Below, piece after piece: positions 15,091-21,518 of a stretch of 22,094 bases of DNA; position 1 is the first letter of the stretch; each line of letters starts with the position of its first letter. Source of the DNA: Hyphomicrobiales bacterium. Its GTDB lineage: Bacteria > Pseudomonadota > Alphaproteobacteria > Micropepsales > Micropepsaceae. The stretch covers positions 1 through 22,094 of the forward strand of contig JAFIHO010000235.1 of assembly GCA_017849395.1 (NCBI GenBank), in the 5' to 3' direction. The notes under the pieces were generated by a model. It worked only from the letters and a program-made list of their open reading frames with translations. It did no database searches and was not told where the DNA came from. A program made the position numbers and the translations under genes.

Positions 15091-15648
15091 ATGCGCAAGT
15101 GGATGGCCGCGGGGATCGCGGCAATGGGATTGGGATTTGCCGGTGTTGGTACCGCGCAGGCTGCGGTCAGCTATCAGTTGGATTTTACGGGCGCGACTTT
15201 ACGCGATTATACGGGCGCCGAAATTGGTACATTTGACGGCAGCTTCACCGTCATAACTCCTGCGGCCATCACCGCAGCTGGTGCCTTCGCGCCCACAAGC
15301 TGCACGCTGTCGGCCAATGCGGCGGCGCTGTATGGCTGTGGTGCGACCCAGGATTTCGATCCCGATGGATTCGGGTCGGGTAGCAACTATATCGGCTTCA
15401 ACACTTACAATCTCGATTTGTCCGGCGGTGGCACGGGCTTTCTGTTCTTCACTGCGGGCAGCTTCCTCGCGGACGGAATCTATAATGCCACCAATCCCGT
15501 CGGCGGCGGCTATGGCAATTTTGCCTCTGCCGTCCTGACGGTGAGGGGCATTGACGCGAATGGCCCGACGGGGGTGCCGGAACCGGCTTCGCTTCTGATC
15601 CTGGGCATGGGGCTGCTGGGCTTTTCGGCGCGCCGCCGCCGCGCCTGA
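15091..15648 (+). CDS. PEP-CTERM sorting domain-containing exported protein
   Basis: Secreted or surface protein of 185 residues. A Sec signal peptide with KW in its n-region ends at GTAQA-A (cleavage about residue 24/25). The mature region is rich in Gly, Ala, Thr, Phe and Tyr and has one Cys pair (TSC...YGC) that could form a disulfide. The C-terminus is a textbook PEP-CTERM tag: VPEPAS, a hydrophobic helix (LLILGMGLLGF) and the basic tail SARRRRA. Such proteins are cleaved and processed by an exosortase (EpsH/XrtA type), usually with exopolysaccharide export; neither the exosortase nor polysaccharide-export genes are in the window. The mature domain resembles nothing I can name. It is a single gene with its own apparent sigma-54 promoter and terminator. 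Confidence 0.9.
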   Translation: MRKWMAAGIAAMGLGFAGVGTAQAAVSYQLDFTGATLRDYTGAEIGTFDGSFTVITPAAITAAGAFAPTSCTLSANAAALYGCGATQDFDPDGFGSGSNYIGFNTYNLDLSGGGTGFLFFTAGSFLADGIYNATNPVGGGYGNFASAVLTVRGIDANGPTGVPEPASLLILGMGLLGFSARRRRA

Positions 15649-15653
15649 AAATT

Positions 15654-15686
15654 TGCGCCGGCGGCTATCGGGTCGCCGGCGCATTT
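15654..15686 (+). terminator. Hairpin terminator after the PEP-CTERM gene
   Basis: TGCGCCGGCG (15654-15663) and CGCCGGCGCA (15674-15683) form a perfect 10-bp GC-rich stem with a 10-base loop, starting five bases after the stop codon. Only three T follow, so it is a strong hairpin with a weak U-tract. Confidence 0.65.
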
Positions 15687-15872
15687 GCGCAGGTCTAGAG
15701 ATAATCTTCCAGGCAGGATGAGGAAGTCCTGCATCCGATGCGTCGTACCGCGCACTGACGAAGTTCAGGCTATTCCCCGACGGCGGGAGCCCAGGCGCAG
15801 GTAATTCTGGTAGTTTTCCTTCTGCATCGCGACGCGCTGGCATCCGAAGGCCGACTGTCATAGTGGCAAGGC
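15687..15872. other. Intergenic stretch without a supported gene
   Basis: Nothing convincing lies between the PEP-CTERM terminator and the tRNA 3' end. There is a small GCAGGA/TCCTGC inverted repeat near 15713-15732 and a 20-codon minus-strand frame (15827-15765) without other support. Confidence 0.5.
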
Positions 15873-15949
15873 TGGTGACCCCGGGAGGACTCGAACCACC
15901 GGCCTACGGTTTAGGAAACCGCCGCTCTATCCTGCTGAGCTACGGGGTC
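15873..15949 (-). tRNA. tRNA-Arg (anticodon CCU)
   Basis: A 77-base cloverleaf reads on the minus strand. The acceptor is GACCCCG/CGGGGTC, with TA at 8-9, a GCTC/GAGC D-stem and a D-loop containing GG. The anticodon stem GCGGT/ACCGT encloses the loop TTCCTAA (anticodon CCT). A five-base variable region and T-loop TTCGAGT follow, then discriminator A and an encoded CCA. It decodes AGG. One oddity is a U-U mismatch in the middle of the T-stem (GGTGG/CCTCC); all other stems pair. It lies 67 bases downstream of a same-strand transport gene. Confidence 0.93.
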
Positions 15950-15957
15950 ACGCGAAG

Positions 15958-15996
15958 CGCGGCCAAGAAGCGAAAACGGCTTTCCGCCCGGCCGCG
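15958..15996. repeat. Inverted repeat between binding-protein gene and tRNA
   Basis: CGCGGCC (15958-15964) and GGCCGCG (15990-15996) are perfect reverse complements 25 bases apart, within the 67-base gap between the minus-strand substrate-binding gene and the tRNA. It could take part in transcript processing or termination. There is no T-run directly after it on the minus strand. Confidence 0.3.
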
Positions 15997-16016
15997 ACAG
16001 CAATACCACATTTGCC

Positions 16017-17582
16017 TCATTTCGCGATCCAAAGCCAGCGGGTGCGATGAATGTCGCGCGAATTTCCCTGCCAACCGCTGACATAGGGCTTCACCAGATC
16101 GCTCTGCACCGCGAAACGGGTCACCAGCCAGGGATAATCCGCCATCGCCATCTTTTCCGCCGACTTCAGCAATTCGCTGCGTTTTTTCAAGACCGGCTCA
16201 TCCTGGGCGGCATCCAGCAAGGCGTCGAATCCGGGATTGCGGTAGCCCGCATAATTGTTGCCCGCGCCGGAGCGCAGCAGGTCAAGGAAGTTCGATGCAT
16301 CGTTGAAATCGGCCAGCCAGCTTGCCGCGCCCAGTTGGAATTGGTGTTGGCGCAGGTTGCGCAGATGAATCTGGAAGTCCGTGTTGGTGATCTGAATATC
16401 GATGAAGATGGGTTTTGCCATAGCCTGGAAGATCGCGGCCAGCCTGCGGCTGTCGGGATTGGTAGAAGTGGCATAGGTGAGGGAAAGGCGGTTAAACGCG
16501 CCATAGCCCGCGTCGCGCATCAGTTTCTGCGCCTCCGCCACGCGCGCGGCGTAAGGAAGCCCGCGGAAATCCATCATGGGCCCGCCGGGATAATTGGCCG
16601 TACCAGGCGGCACATAGGAATAAGCGGGCGCTTCACCCAGCTTCAGGACTTTCTCGACGATGGCTTCGCGGTTGTAGACCAGATTGAGCGCGCGGCGCAC
16701 CCGCACGTCTTTCAGTGGAGGATGGTCGAGATTGAGTGCGATGTAGCTGAGATAAAGAGAGGGCGTGATCTGCAACTCGCGCTTCAGGTTGGCGCGCAGC
16801 CATTCGACCTGGGCCAGCGGGGCCGGCGTTTGGGTGTCGATCTCGCCCGCGCGATAGCGCCGCAGCGCGGCATTGGCATCCGTGATGGGATAAAAATTCA
16901 CGCGGTCGATGCGGACATGGGCGGCGTCATAGAAGCGCGGGTTCCTTGCCAGCGTCACATGATCGTTCGGCAGCCACTCCCTCAGCACATAGGCGCCGTT
17001 ACCGACATAAACACCGGGCCGCGCCCAACCCGAACCTTTCGCCTGCACCAGGTGGCGCGGCAGGGGCAGGGCCTGAAGCCCCGCCAGCAGGTCCGGCAGA
17101 TAGGGCGCGGGATGTTCCAATGTCACCAGGAGGGTTCGCAAATCCTTGGCAACGACACCCAGCGACGCGACGGGCAATTTGCCTTCGCTGACGGCGCGTG
17201 CGTTCTTCACGGCCCACAGATTATAGGCGTAACGCGACGCGCTTTTCGGATCGAGCACGCGCCGCCAGGCGAACACGAAATCGTCCGCTGTCACTTTCAC
17301 GCCGTCCGACCAGACATGGTCGCGCAGATGGAAGGTCCAGGTCCGTCCGTCCGGCGAGACATCCCAACGCTCCGCCGCTCCGGGAATGGGCCGCGCCGAG
17401 GCATCCAGGGTGGTGAGCCCCATGAGCAGATCGCCGATGATATTGTCTTCTGAGGTGCCGCCTGCGAAATGCGGATCGAGCGAATCCGGTTCGTTGCCGT
17501 TGCCCCGGTTCAGCACCATCTCAGCCCGCGCTGCATTCATGCCGCAGATCGCCAGCAGCAGCGCGAGCAGAAGACGCCGCAT
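16017..17582 (-). CDS. ABC transporter substrate-binding protein, family 5 (OppA/DppA-like)
   Basis: Periplasmic solute receptor of 521 residues for peptides or similar oligomers. A Sec signal peptide (MRRLLLALLLAICGMNAARA, cleavage after residue 20) is followed by the family opening LNRGNGNEPDSLDPHFAGG. The SBP_bac_5 domain includes WTFHLRDHVWSDGVKVTADDFVFAWRR split over its first third, LPNDHVTLARNPRFYDA and VRVRRALNLVYNREAIV in the middle, and the C-terminal half-site. There is no lipobox Cys. Its ATG touches the TAA of the upstream paralogue (TAAATG), so the two are probably co-translated. Transport specificity cannot be deduced. Confidence 0.92.
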   Translation of the reverse strand: MRRLLLALLLAICGMNAARAEMVLNRGNGNEPDSLDPHFAGGTSEDNIIGDLLMGLTTLDASARPIPGAAERWDVSPDGRTWTFHLRDHVWSDGVKVTADDFVFAWRRVLDPKSASRYAYNLWAVKNARAVSEGKLPVASLGVVAKDLRTLLVTLEHPAPYLPDLLAGLQALPLPRHLVQAKGSGWARPGVYVGNGAYVLREWLPNDHVTLARNPRFYDAAHVRIDRVNFYPITDANAALRRYRAGEIDTQTPAPLAQVEWLRANLKRELQITPSLYLSYIALNLDHPPLKDVRVRRALNLVYNREAIVEKVLKLGEAPAYSYVPPGTANYPGGPMMDFRGLPYAARVAEAQKLMRDAGYGAFNRLSLTYATSTNPDSRRLAAIFQAMAKPIFIDIQITNTDFQIHLRNLRQHQFQLGAASWLADFNDASNFLDLLRSGAGNNYAGYRNPGFDALLDAAQDEPVLKKRSELLKSAEKMAMADYPWLVTRFAVQSDLVKPYVSGWQGNSRDIHRTRWLWIAK

Positions 17583-19235
17583 TTAAAGGCTCCGAATGCT
17601 GCGGTCGAGCGAGAGATACCGGCTGCGGTTGAAATTGGTGGGATTGGCAATCCACCCCTTGACCTGAGGCGAGACAATATCCCGGGTGACATCGTCATAG
17701 AGCGGAATGACGCCGATATCGTCCATCAGTGTCTGTTCCGCTGCGCTGAGGATGCGTGCACGTTCGTCCGCTTCGCGGATCATGTCCGACCGGTCCACCA
17801 GCGAGTCAAATTTCGCGCTGGAGTAACTGCCATAGTTCAGCTCCTTGTTGCTGGTCTGGAACAGGAACAGATAGTTCTTGGGGTCTGCATAATCCGCCAC
17901 CCAGCCCGCCGAGGCGACGGCGAAGTCGTGCTTGCGCAGGCGGGCGTAGAGAATTTGCGAATCCGTCGGCAAGATGCGCATCTGAACCCCGATTTCCCGC
18001 CACATCTCCTGCAGGGCAACCATGGTCAGTTTCCATTCCGGCTTGTTGTAGCAGACCATGTCGAAGCTGAGCGGCCTGGCGGGCCTGAAACCTGCCTCCG
18101 TCAGCAAGGCGCGCGCTTGATCCCGGCGCGCCGCCATGGGGAGCGATTTGAAATCAAGATGTGCCGTATACGGATAGTCCGGCATGCCGTCGGGAACGAT
18201 GCCGTAGGCGGCGCGCTGGCCCGCCCGCACGACCTTTTCCACCAGCGTCTCGCGGTCGATGCCAAGCGCCAGGGCGCGGCGCACGCGCATATCGTTGAAC
18301 GGCGCCCGAGCCTGATTTACGGAGAGGAAATAACAGGCCAGCATTGGCGCGATCTGCAATATGCCCGGCACGGTCTTGCGCAGCAGCGGCACCTGGGAAA
18401 GCGGTACGCCCTTGTAGACCAGATCCAAATCTCCGGCCCGGAAGCGGCGGAAAGCGGCCAGAGTGTCTTCCGTCGGATAATAATAAACACGGTCGAACGC
18501 GACGTTCGCGGCGTCGTAGAAGCGGGGGTTCTTCTCCAGCAGAATATGGTCGTTGGGAATCCACTCTTTGAGAATGAATGGCCCGTTCACAGCGATATTG
18601 CCAGGCTTCATCCATGCGTCGCCATGCTTCTCCACCACATGCCGGGGCACGGCATAGGTGGTCTGGTGCATGAAGAACTCCGCGAAGTATGGCATCTGGT
18701 GGAGAATCTTGACTTCCAGCGTTCGCGAATCCAACGCTCGCACGCCGATCTCTTCCGGGGGCGCGTCGCCCGATGCGGCCTTCTCCATGCCAACTATGGG
18801 ATAGAGCATGGCGACATACTGGGCGGCGGTCTTGGGATTGGCGATCCGGCGGAAGGCATAGACATAGTCTTCCGCCGTCACCGGCACGCCGTCGGACCAG
18901 ACATGGTCCCGCAGCTTGAACGTGATGGTCAGCCCGTCAGCCGATCGTGCCACGCTTTCGCAGGCCGATGGCACCGGGCGTCCCCGCGCGTCCTGGTGCA
19001 TCAGACCCACCAGCCTGTCGCCGGTGATGAAATCCTCCCACTGGCCCGCCAGCTTGTGAGGGTCCAACGTCTCCGGCTCCGCGCCATTGCCGCGGCGCAG
19101 GGTGCGGGCATCTCCAGAGGGGAAGGCGTAACCCCCGCCGGGCGGCCTGCGGAAGGCGAACCAGCCTGCGCCCAGCGCCGCCGCCGCGCCGCCCGCCGTT
19201 ACCAGCCGCCGATTCCAGCTTCCGCCGGGTGCCAT
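17583..19235 (-). CDS. ABC transporter substrate-binding protein, family 5, paralogue with atypical export signal
   Basis: A 550-residue paralogue of the downstream binding protein, sharing GNGAEPETLDPH, LRDHVWSDGVPVTAEDYVYAFRR, PNDHILLEKNPRFYDAANV and the MRVRRALALGIDRETLVEKV block. The N-terminus differs: NRRLVTAGGAAAALGAGWFAF with a twin arginine at 9-10, a weakly hydrophobic run and no AxA cleavage site. It may be a Tat-exported or N-terminally anchored receptor. The ATG at 19235 is preferred because AAGGA lies about 12 bases upstream and the frame further upstream shows no family likeness. An out-of-frame ATG lies four bases earlier. Two co-encoded receptors suggest one transporter with widened specificity. 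Confidence 0.88.
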   Translation of the reverse strand: MAPGGSWNRRLVTAGGAAAALGAGWFAFRRPPGGGYAFPSGDARTLRRGNGAEPETLDPHKLAGQWEDFITGDRLVGLMHQDARGRPVPSACESVARSADGLTITFKLRDHVWSDGVPVTAEDYVYAFRRIANPKTAAQYVAMLYPIVGMEKAASGDAPPEEIGVRALDSRTLEVKILHQMPYFAEFFMHQTTYAVPRHVVEKHGDAWMKPGNIAVNGPFILKEWIPNDHILLEKNPRFYDAANVAFDRVYYYPTEDTLAAFRRFRAGDLDLVYKGVPLSQVPLLRKTVPGILQIAPMLACYFLSVNQARAPFNDMRVRRALALGIDRETLVEKVVRAGQRAAYGIVPDGMPDYPYTAHLDFKSLPMAARRDQARALLTEAGFRPARPLSFDMVCYNKPEWKLTMVALQEMWREIGVQMRILPTDSQILYARLRKHDFAVASAGWVADYADPKNYLFLFQTSNKELNYGSYSSAKFDSLVDRSDMIREADERARILSAAEQTLMDDIGVIPLYDDVTRDIVSPQVKGWIANPTNFNRSRYLSLDRSIRSL

Positions 19236-19340
19236 GCATAAGTCCTTGTTTTGAAATGTTTGCGCTGCTGCGCCAATACCATAATATGCATCCGGCGCAT
19301 CCGCCCAGCGGCATGGGTGCGCTGCTGTCTGGGAGCCATG
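19236..19340. promoter_or_regulatory. Divergent control region between binding-protein genes and exported-protein triplet
   Basis: This 105-base gap must carry promoters for both directions. An AT-rich patch (19245-19290) contains TTGAAA (19251-19256) and CATAAT (19280-19285), but they are 23 bases apart, too far for a normal -35/-10 pair. I see no confident promoter. Confidence 0.35.
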
Positions 19341-20054
19341 ATGAAGTCCGGCCTGTTCGCCCTGGTTGCGATGCTCTGCGCGGTCGCGCCTGGGCTGGCT
19401 GAAGCGCGGCCCCGCGACGATGTGATGTCGGGGGCGTTCCGCTGCGCCGCCATTGGCGAATCCCGGCAATGGCTGGACTGCTATTATGGCGCCGCGCAGC
19501 CGGTGCGTGCCGCGCTGGGGCTCCCGCCTGCTGCAGCCGCTCAGTTGAAGTTGCTCCAGTCGCCCCCGGCCGGGCAGGCGACGGACATAGCGGTGCGCGA
19601 TGCGGTCATGGCCGAAGCGTTTCGTTGCAACAGCTTTGGCGATGACCGGACATGGCTGGATTGTTACTACGCCGCCGCCCAGCCCATGCGGGCCGCCCTG
19701 GGCCTGTCAGGCGCGCCTCAGGCGCGTGCCGTTGCCACTACCGCGCCCAGCCCGCCGCCCGCGCCTGCCGCGGCGCCTGTGCAGGATTTCGGCTTGCGCC
19801 AGCCTGCAACGGCCAGGGAAGGGGCCCGGGTGGTTTCGCGCATGGCCAGCTACAGTTTCGATCAGTATGGGGCCTTTACGGCCACTTTGGCCAATGGACA
19901 GGTCTGGCGGCAGATTTCAGGCGACACTAATGTTGCCCGCTGGAATAAACCGGCGGAAAACTATGTGGTCAGCATTAGCCACGGCGCGCTGGGAAGCTAT
20001 AAATTTCAGGTGAAGGACAGTCCAGGCATGTTCAGGGTTCGGCGCGAGCGTTGA
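19341..20054 (+). CDS. Exported two-cysteine-module protein, first of a paralogous triplet
   Basis: Unrecognised function. The 237-residue protein has a Sec signal peptide (about 1-22, MKSGLFALVAMLCAVAPGLA) and two copies of a module with the pattern PRDDV..GAFRC....SRQWLDCYYGAAQPVRAALGL (about 24-61 and 85-122). A Pro/Ala-rich linker (about 128-165) follows, then a C-terminal domain (about 166-237) with YSFDQYGAFTATLANGQVW and ISHGALGSYKFQV, likely all beta. Each module holds two Cys about 12 apart, suggesting an intramodule disulfide in the periplasm. Of the adjacent ATGs at 19338 and 19341, the second is better spaced (5 bases) from GGGAG. The stop lies four bases from the next gene's start. 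It faces away from the binding-protein genes. Confidence 0.85.
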   Translation: MKSGLFALVAMLCAVAPGLAEARPRDDVMSGAFRCAAIGESRQWLDCYYGAAQPVRAALGLPPAAAAQLKLLQSPPAGQATDIAVRDAVMAEAFRCNSFGDDRTWLDCYYAAAQPMRAALGLSGAPQARAVATTAPSPPPAPAAAPVQDFGLRQPATAREGARVVSRMASYSFDQYGAFTATLANGQVWRQISGDTNVARWNKPAENYVVSISHGALGSYKFQVKDSPGMFRVRRER

Positions 20055-20058
20055 TGCG

Positions 20059-20856
20059 ATGATGAAACAACAGGTATTTGCCGCGGCGTTGTTCGCCGTG
20101 CTGGCGACCGTGGGTGCCGCTCATGCCGGTCCGCGCGAAGATGTGTTGGCTGGCGCGATCCGTTGCGGCGGCGTGGGACAGGATCGGCAATGGCTCGATT
20201 GCTATTATGGCGCGGCCCAGCCGATGCGCGCCCAACTGCGCCTGACGCCCGCGCCCCAGGCGCAACAGGCCCTCGTCTCAGGTGCGCAGGGCGGCGGCAT
20301 GGGCGGTGCGCGGCAGGATGTGCTGTCCGGCGCAATCCGCTGCGGCGGCGTCGCTGACGATCGGCAATGGCTCGACTGCTATTACGGCGCGGCTCAGCCT
20401 ATGCGCGCGCAACTTGGCCTGACACCCGCGCCGCAGGCGCAGCAGAATATTGCGCGGCCCGTCACGCCCGCGCCCTTGCCGCCTGCGCCTTACGCGCCAT
20501 TGCCGCCCGCGCCCTACGCGCCCCAAATGGCGTCCGCCGCACCGGCACAGCAGGCGGTCCAGCCGCGCACCACGCCTGCCCGGATGCCGCCAAGCCCCGG
20601 CTTTGTCGACGGTCTGTTCGGCGCAAATCCAGTCGTGACCAGGGGAAGGATCGCGTCCCTGACGACCGACCGGCAGGGCTATTTCACCGCAACCCTGGAC
20701 AATGGTCAGGTCTGGCACCAGACATCCGGCGATATCGCTTCGTGGAAGCACGATCCGACCACCTACAATGTCACGGTTACGCGTGCCATGTTGCGGACCT
20801 TCAATTTCCAGATCGAGGGCGATCCAAAGCATTATAAAGTCAAGCCGGGGAAATAA
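20059..20856 (+). CDS. Exported two-cysteine-module protein, second of the triplet, with recently duplicated module
   Basis: Unrecognised function. The 265-residue protein has a signal peptide cleaved about AHA-GP (residue 23) and two modules at 26-70 and 85-129 that match at 40 of 45 positions. A Pro-rich linker contains LPPAPYAP twice (about 135-155). The C-terminal domain (about 195-265) has DRQGYFTATLDNGQVWHQ. That domain is the most divergent of the three: WRQ has become WHQ and the GALGSY motif is replaced by RAMLRTF, so it may have lost or changed a function. Start codons at 20059 and 20062 are tandem. No clear ribosome site is present, so translation probably depends on the preceding gene, four bases upstream. 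Confidence 0.85.
   Translation: MMKQQVFAAALFAVLATVGAAHAGPREDVLAGAIRCGGVGQDRQWLDCYYGAAQPMRAQLRLTPAPQAQQALVSGAQGGGMGGARQDVLSGAIRCGGVADDRQWLDCYYGAAQPMRAQLGLTPAPQAQQNIARPVTPAPLPPAPYAPLPPAPYAPQMASAAPAQQAVQPRTTPARMPPSPGFVDGLFGANPVVTRGRIASLTTDRQGYFTATLDNGQVWHQTSGDIASWKHDPTTYNVTVTRAMLRTFNFQIEGDPKHYKVKPGK
20134..20445 (+). repeat. Intragenic tandem duplication of the two-cysteine module
   Basis: Two 135-base units, 20134-20268 and 20311-20445, encode 45 residues each, 40 of them identical, separated by a 42-base Gly-rich spacer. The DNA is also alike, with most changes at third positions. These two are closer to each other than to any module in the flanking paralogues. Confidence 0.8.
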
Positions 20857-20862
20857 CGTCTC

Positions 20863-21507
20863 ATGAAGAGAGTATGTATCGCCGCCTTGCTGGCATTGGT
20901 GCCGTCTGCCGCGATGGCCGGACCTCGCGATGATGTGGTGCAGGGCATCGTGCGCTGCGGCACGATCGCCGAAGACCGTCAATGGCTGGACTGCATCTAT
21001 GGTGCAGCCCAGCCGATGCGCGCGCAGCTAGGTCTTTCACCCGCGCCTGTAACCCAACAGCGGCTGGTGCCGCCTCAGGGCTATGGCACGTTGCCCGGTT
21101 ATGGCGGGACGCCCGCTCCCGCTGCGATGGCGCCGGCCGCACCGCTGCCGCGCGCGCCTTATGCGCCTGTCGCTCCAGCGCAAACGGCGTCGGCCGCGCC
21201 CGCCCAGCCTCCGGCCTATATCACCAAGAAGGAAGATCGCGATTTCTTCGACCGCATGTTGGGCACGAAGAATGTTCCGACCGTCATTACCCGCATGACG
21301 TCTTACGAGTTCGACAAGCAGGGCCTGTTCACCGTTTCACTATCCAACGGCCAGACCTGGCGGCAGATGCCGGACACCGGACAGCCCGCGCGCTGGAACA
21401 AGCCCGCTGACATGTACACGGTATCGGTCAAGCCGGGCGCGTTCGGCAGCTATAACCTCGTCATTAACGACGAAGCCCGCATCTACAAGGTGAAGCGGAT
21501 CAAATAG
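20863..21507 (+). CDS. Exported two-cysteine-module protein, third of the triplet
   Basis: Unrecognised function. The 214-residue protein has a signal peptide MKRVCIAALLALVPSAAMA (19 residues, AMA-GP cleavage) and a single module (about 21-66: PRDDVVQGIVRC, EDRQWLDCIYGAAQPMR). A long Pro/Ala linker (about 67-118) contains APYAPVAPAQ. A charged helix-like stretch (TKKEDRDFFDRML) precedes the C-terminal domain (about 139-214: MTSYEFDKQGLFTVSLSNGQ, WRQMP, GAFGSYNLV, KVKRIK). Six bases separate it from the preceding stop, with GGGGA available as a ribosome site about 11 bases upstream. It ends 11 bases from the convergent ABC ATPase. The C-terminal motif resembles one I recall in many uncharacterised proteobacterial exported proteins. 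Confidence 0.85.
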   Translation: MKRVCIAALLALVPSAAMAGPRDDVVQGIVRCGTIAEDRQWLDCIYGAAQPMRAQLGLSPAPVTQQRLVPPQGYGTLPGYGGTPAPAAMAPAAPLPRAPYAPVAPAQTASAAPAQPPAYITKKEDRDFFDRMLGTKNVPTVITRMTSYEFDKQGLFTVSLSNGQTWRQMPDTGQPARWNKPADMYTVSVKPGAFGSYNLVINDEARIYKVKRIK

Positions 21508-21518
21508 CAGTATCCGGC

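Noticed and set aside
15765..15827. A 20-codon minus-strand frame (starting MQKENYQNYL) just downstream of the tRNA.
   Set aside because: It reads like protein but has no ribosome site, no homologue I know and is within chance expectation for its length.
15199..15861. A 220-codon minus-strand frame opposite the PEP-CTERM gene.
   Set aside because: Low-complexity, Arg-rich and crosses the PEP-CTERM terminator hairpin; the plus-strand gene has signal peptide, sorting tag, promoter and ribosome site.
15873..16016. tRNA-Arg as a possible integration site of a genomic island.
   Set aside because: No integrase, no repeated tRNA 3' end and no change in composition is visible on either side within the window.
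16047..19241. Long plus-strand frames (468 and 590 codons) across the two receptor genes.
   Set aside because: They are shadows of the minus-strand receptor genes, which have clear family motifs throughout.
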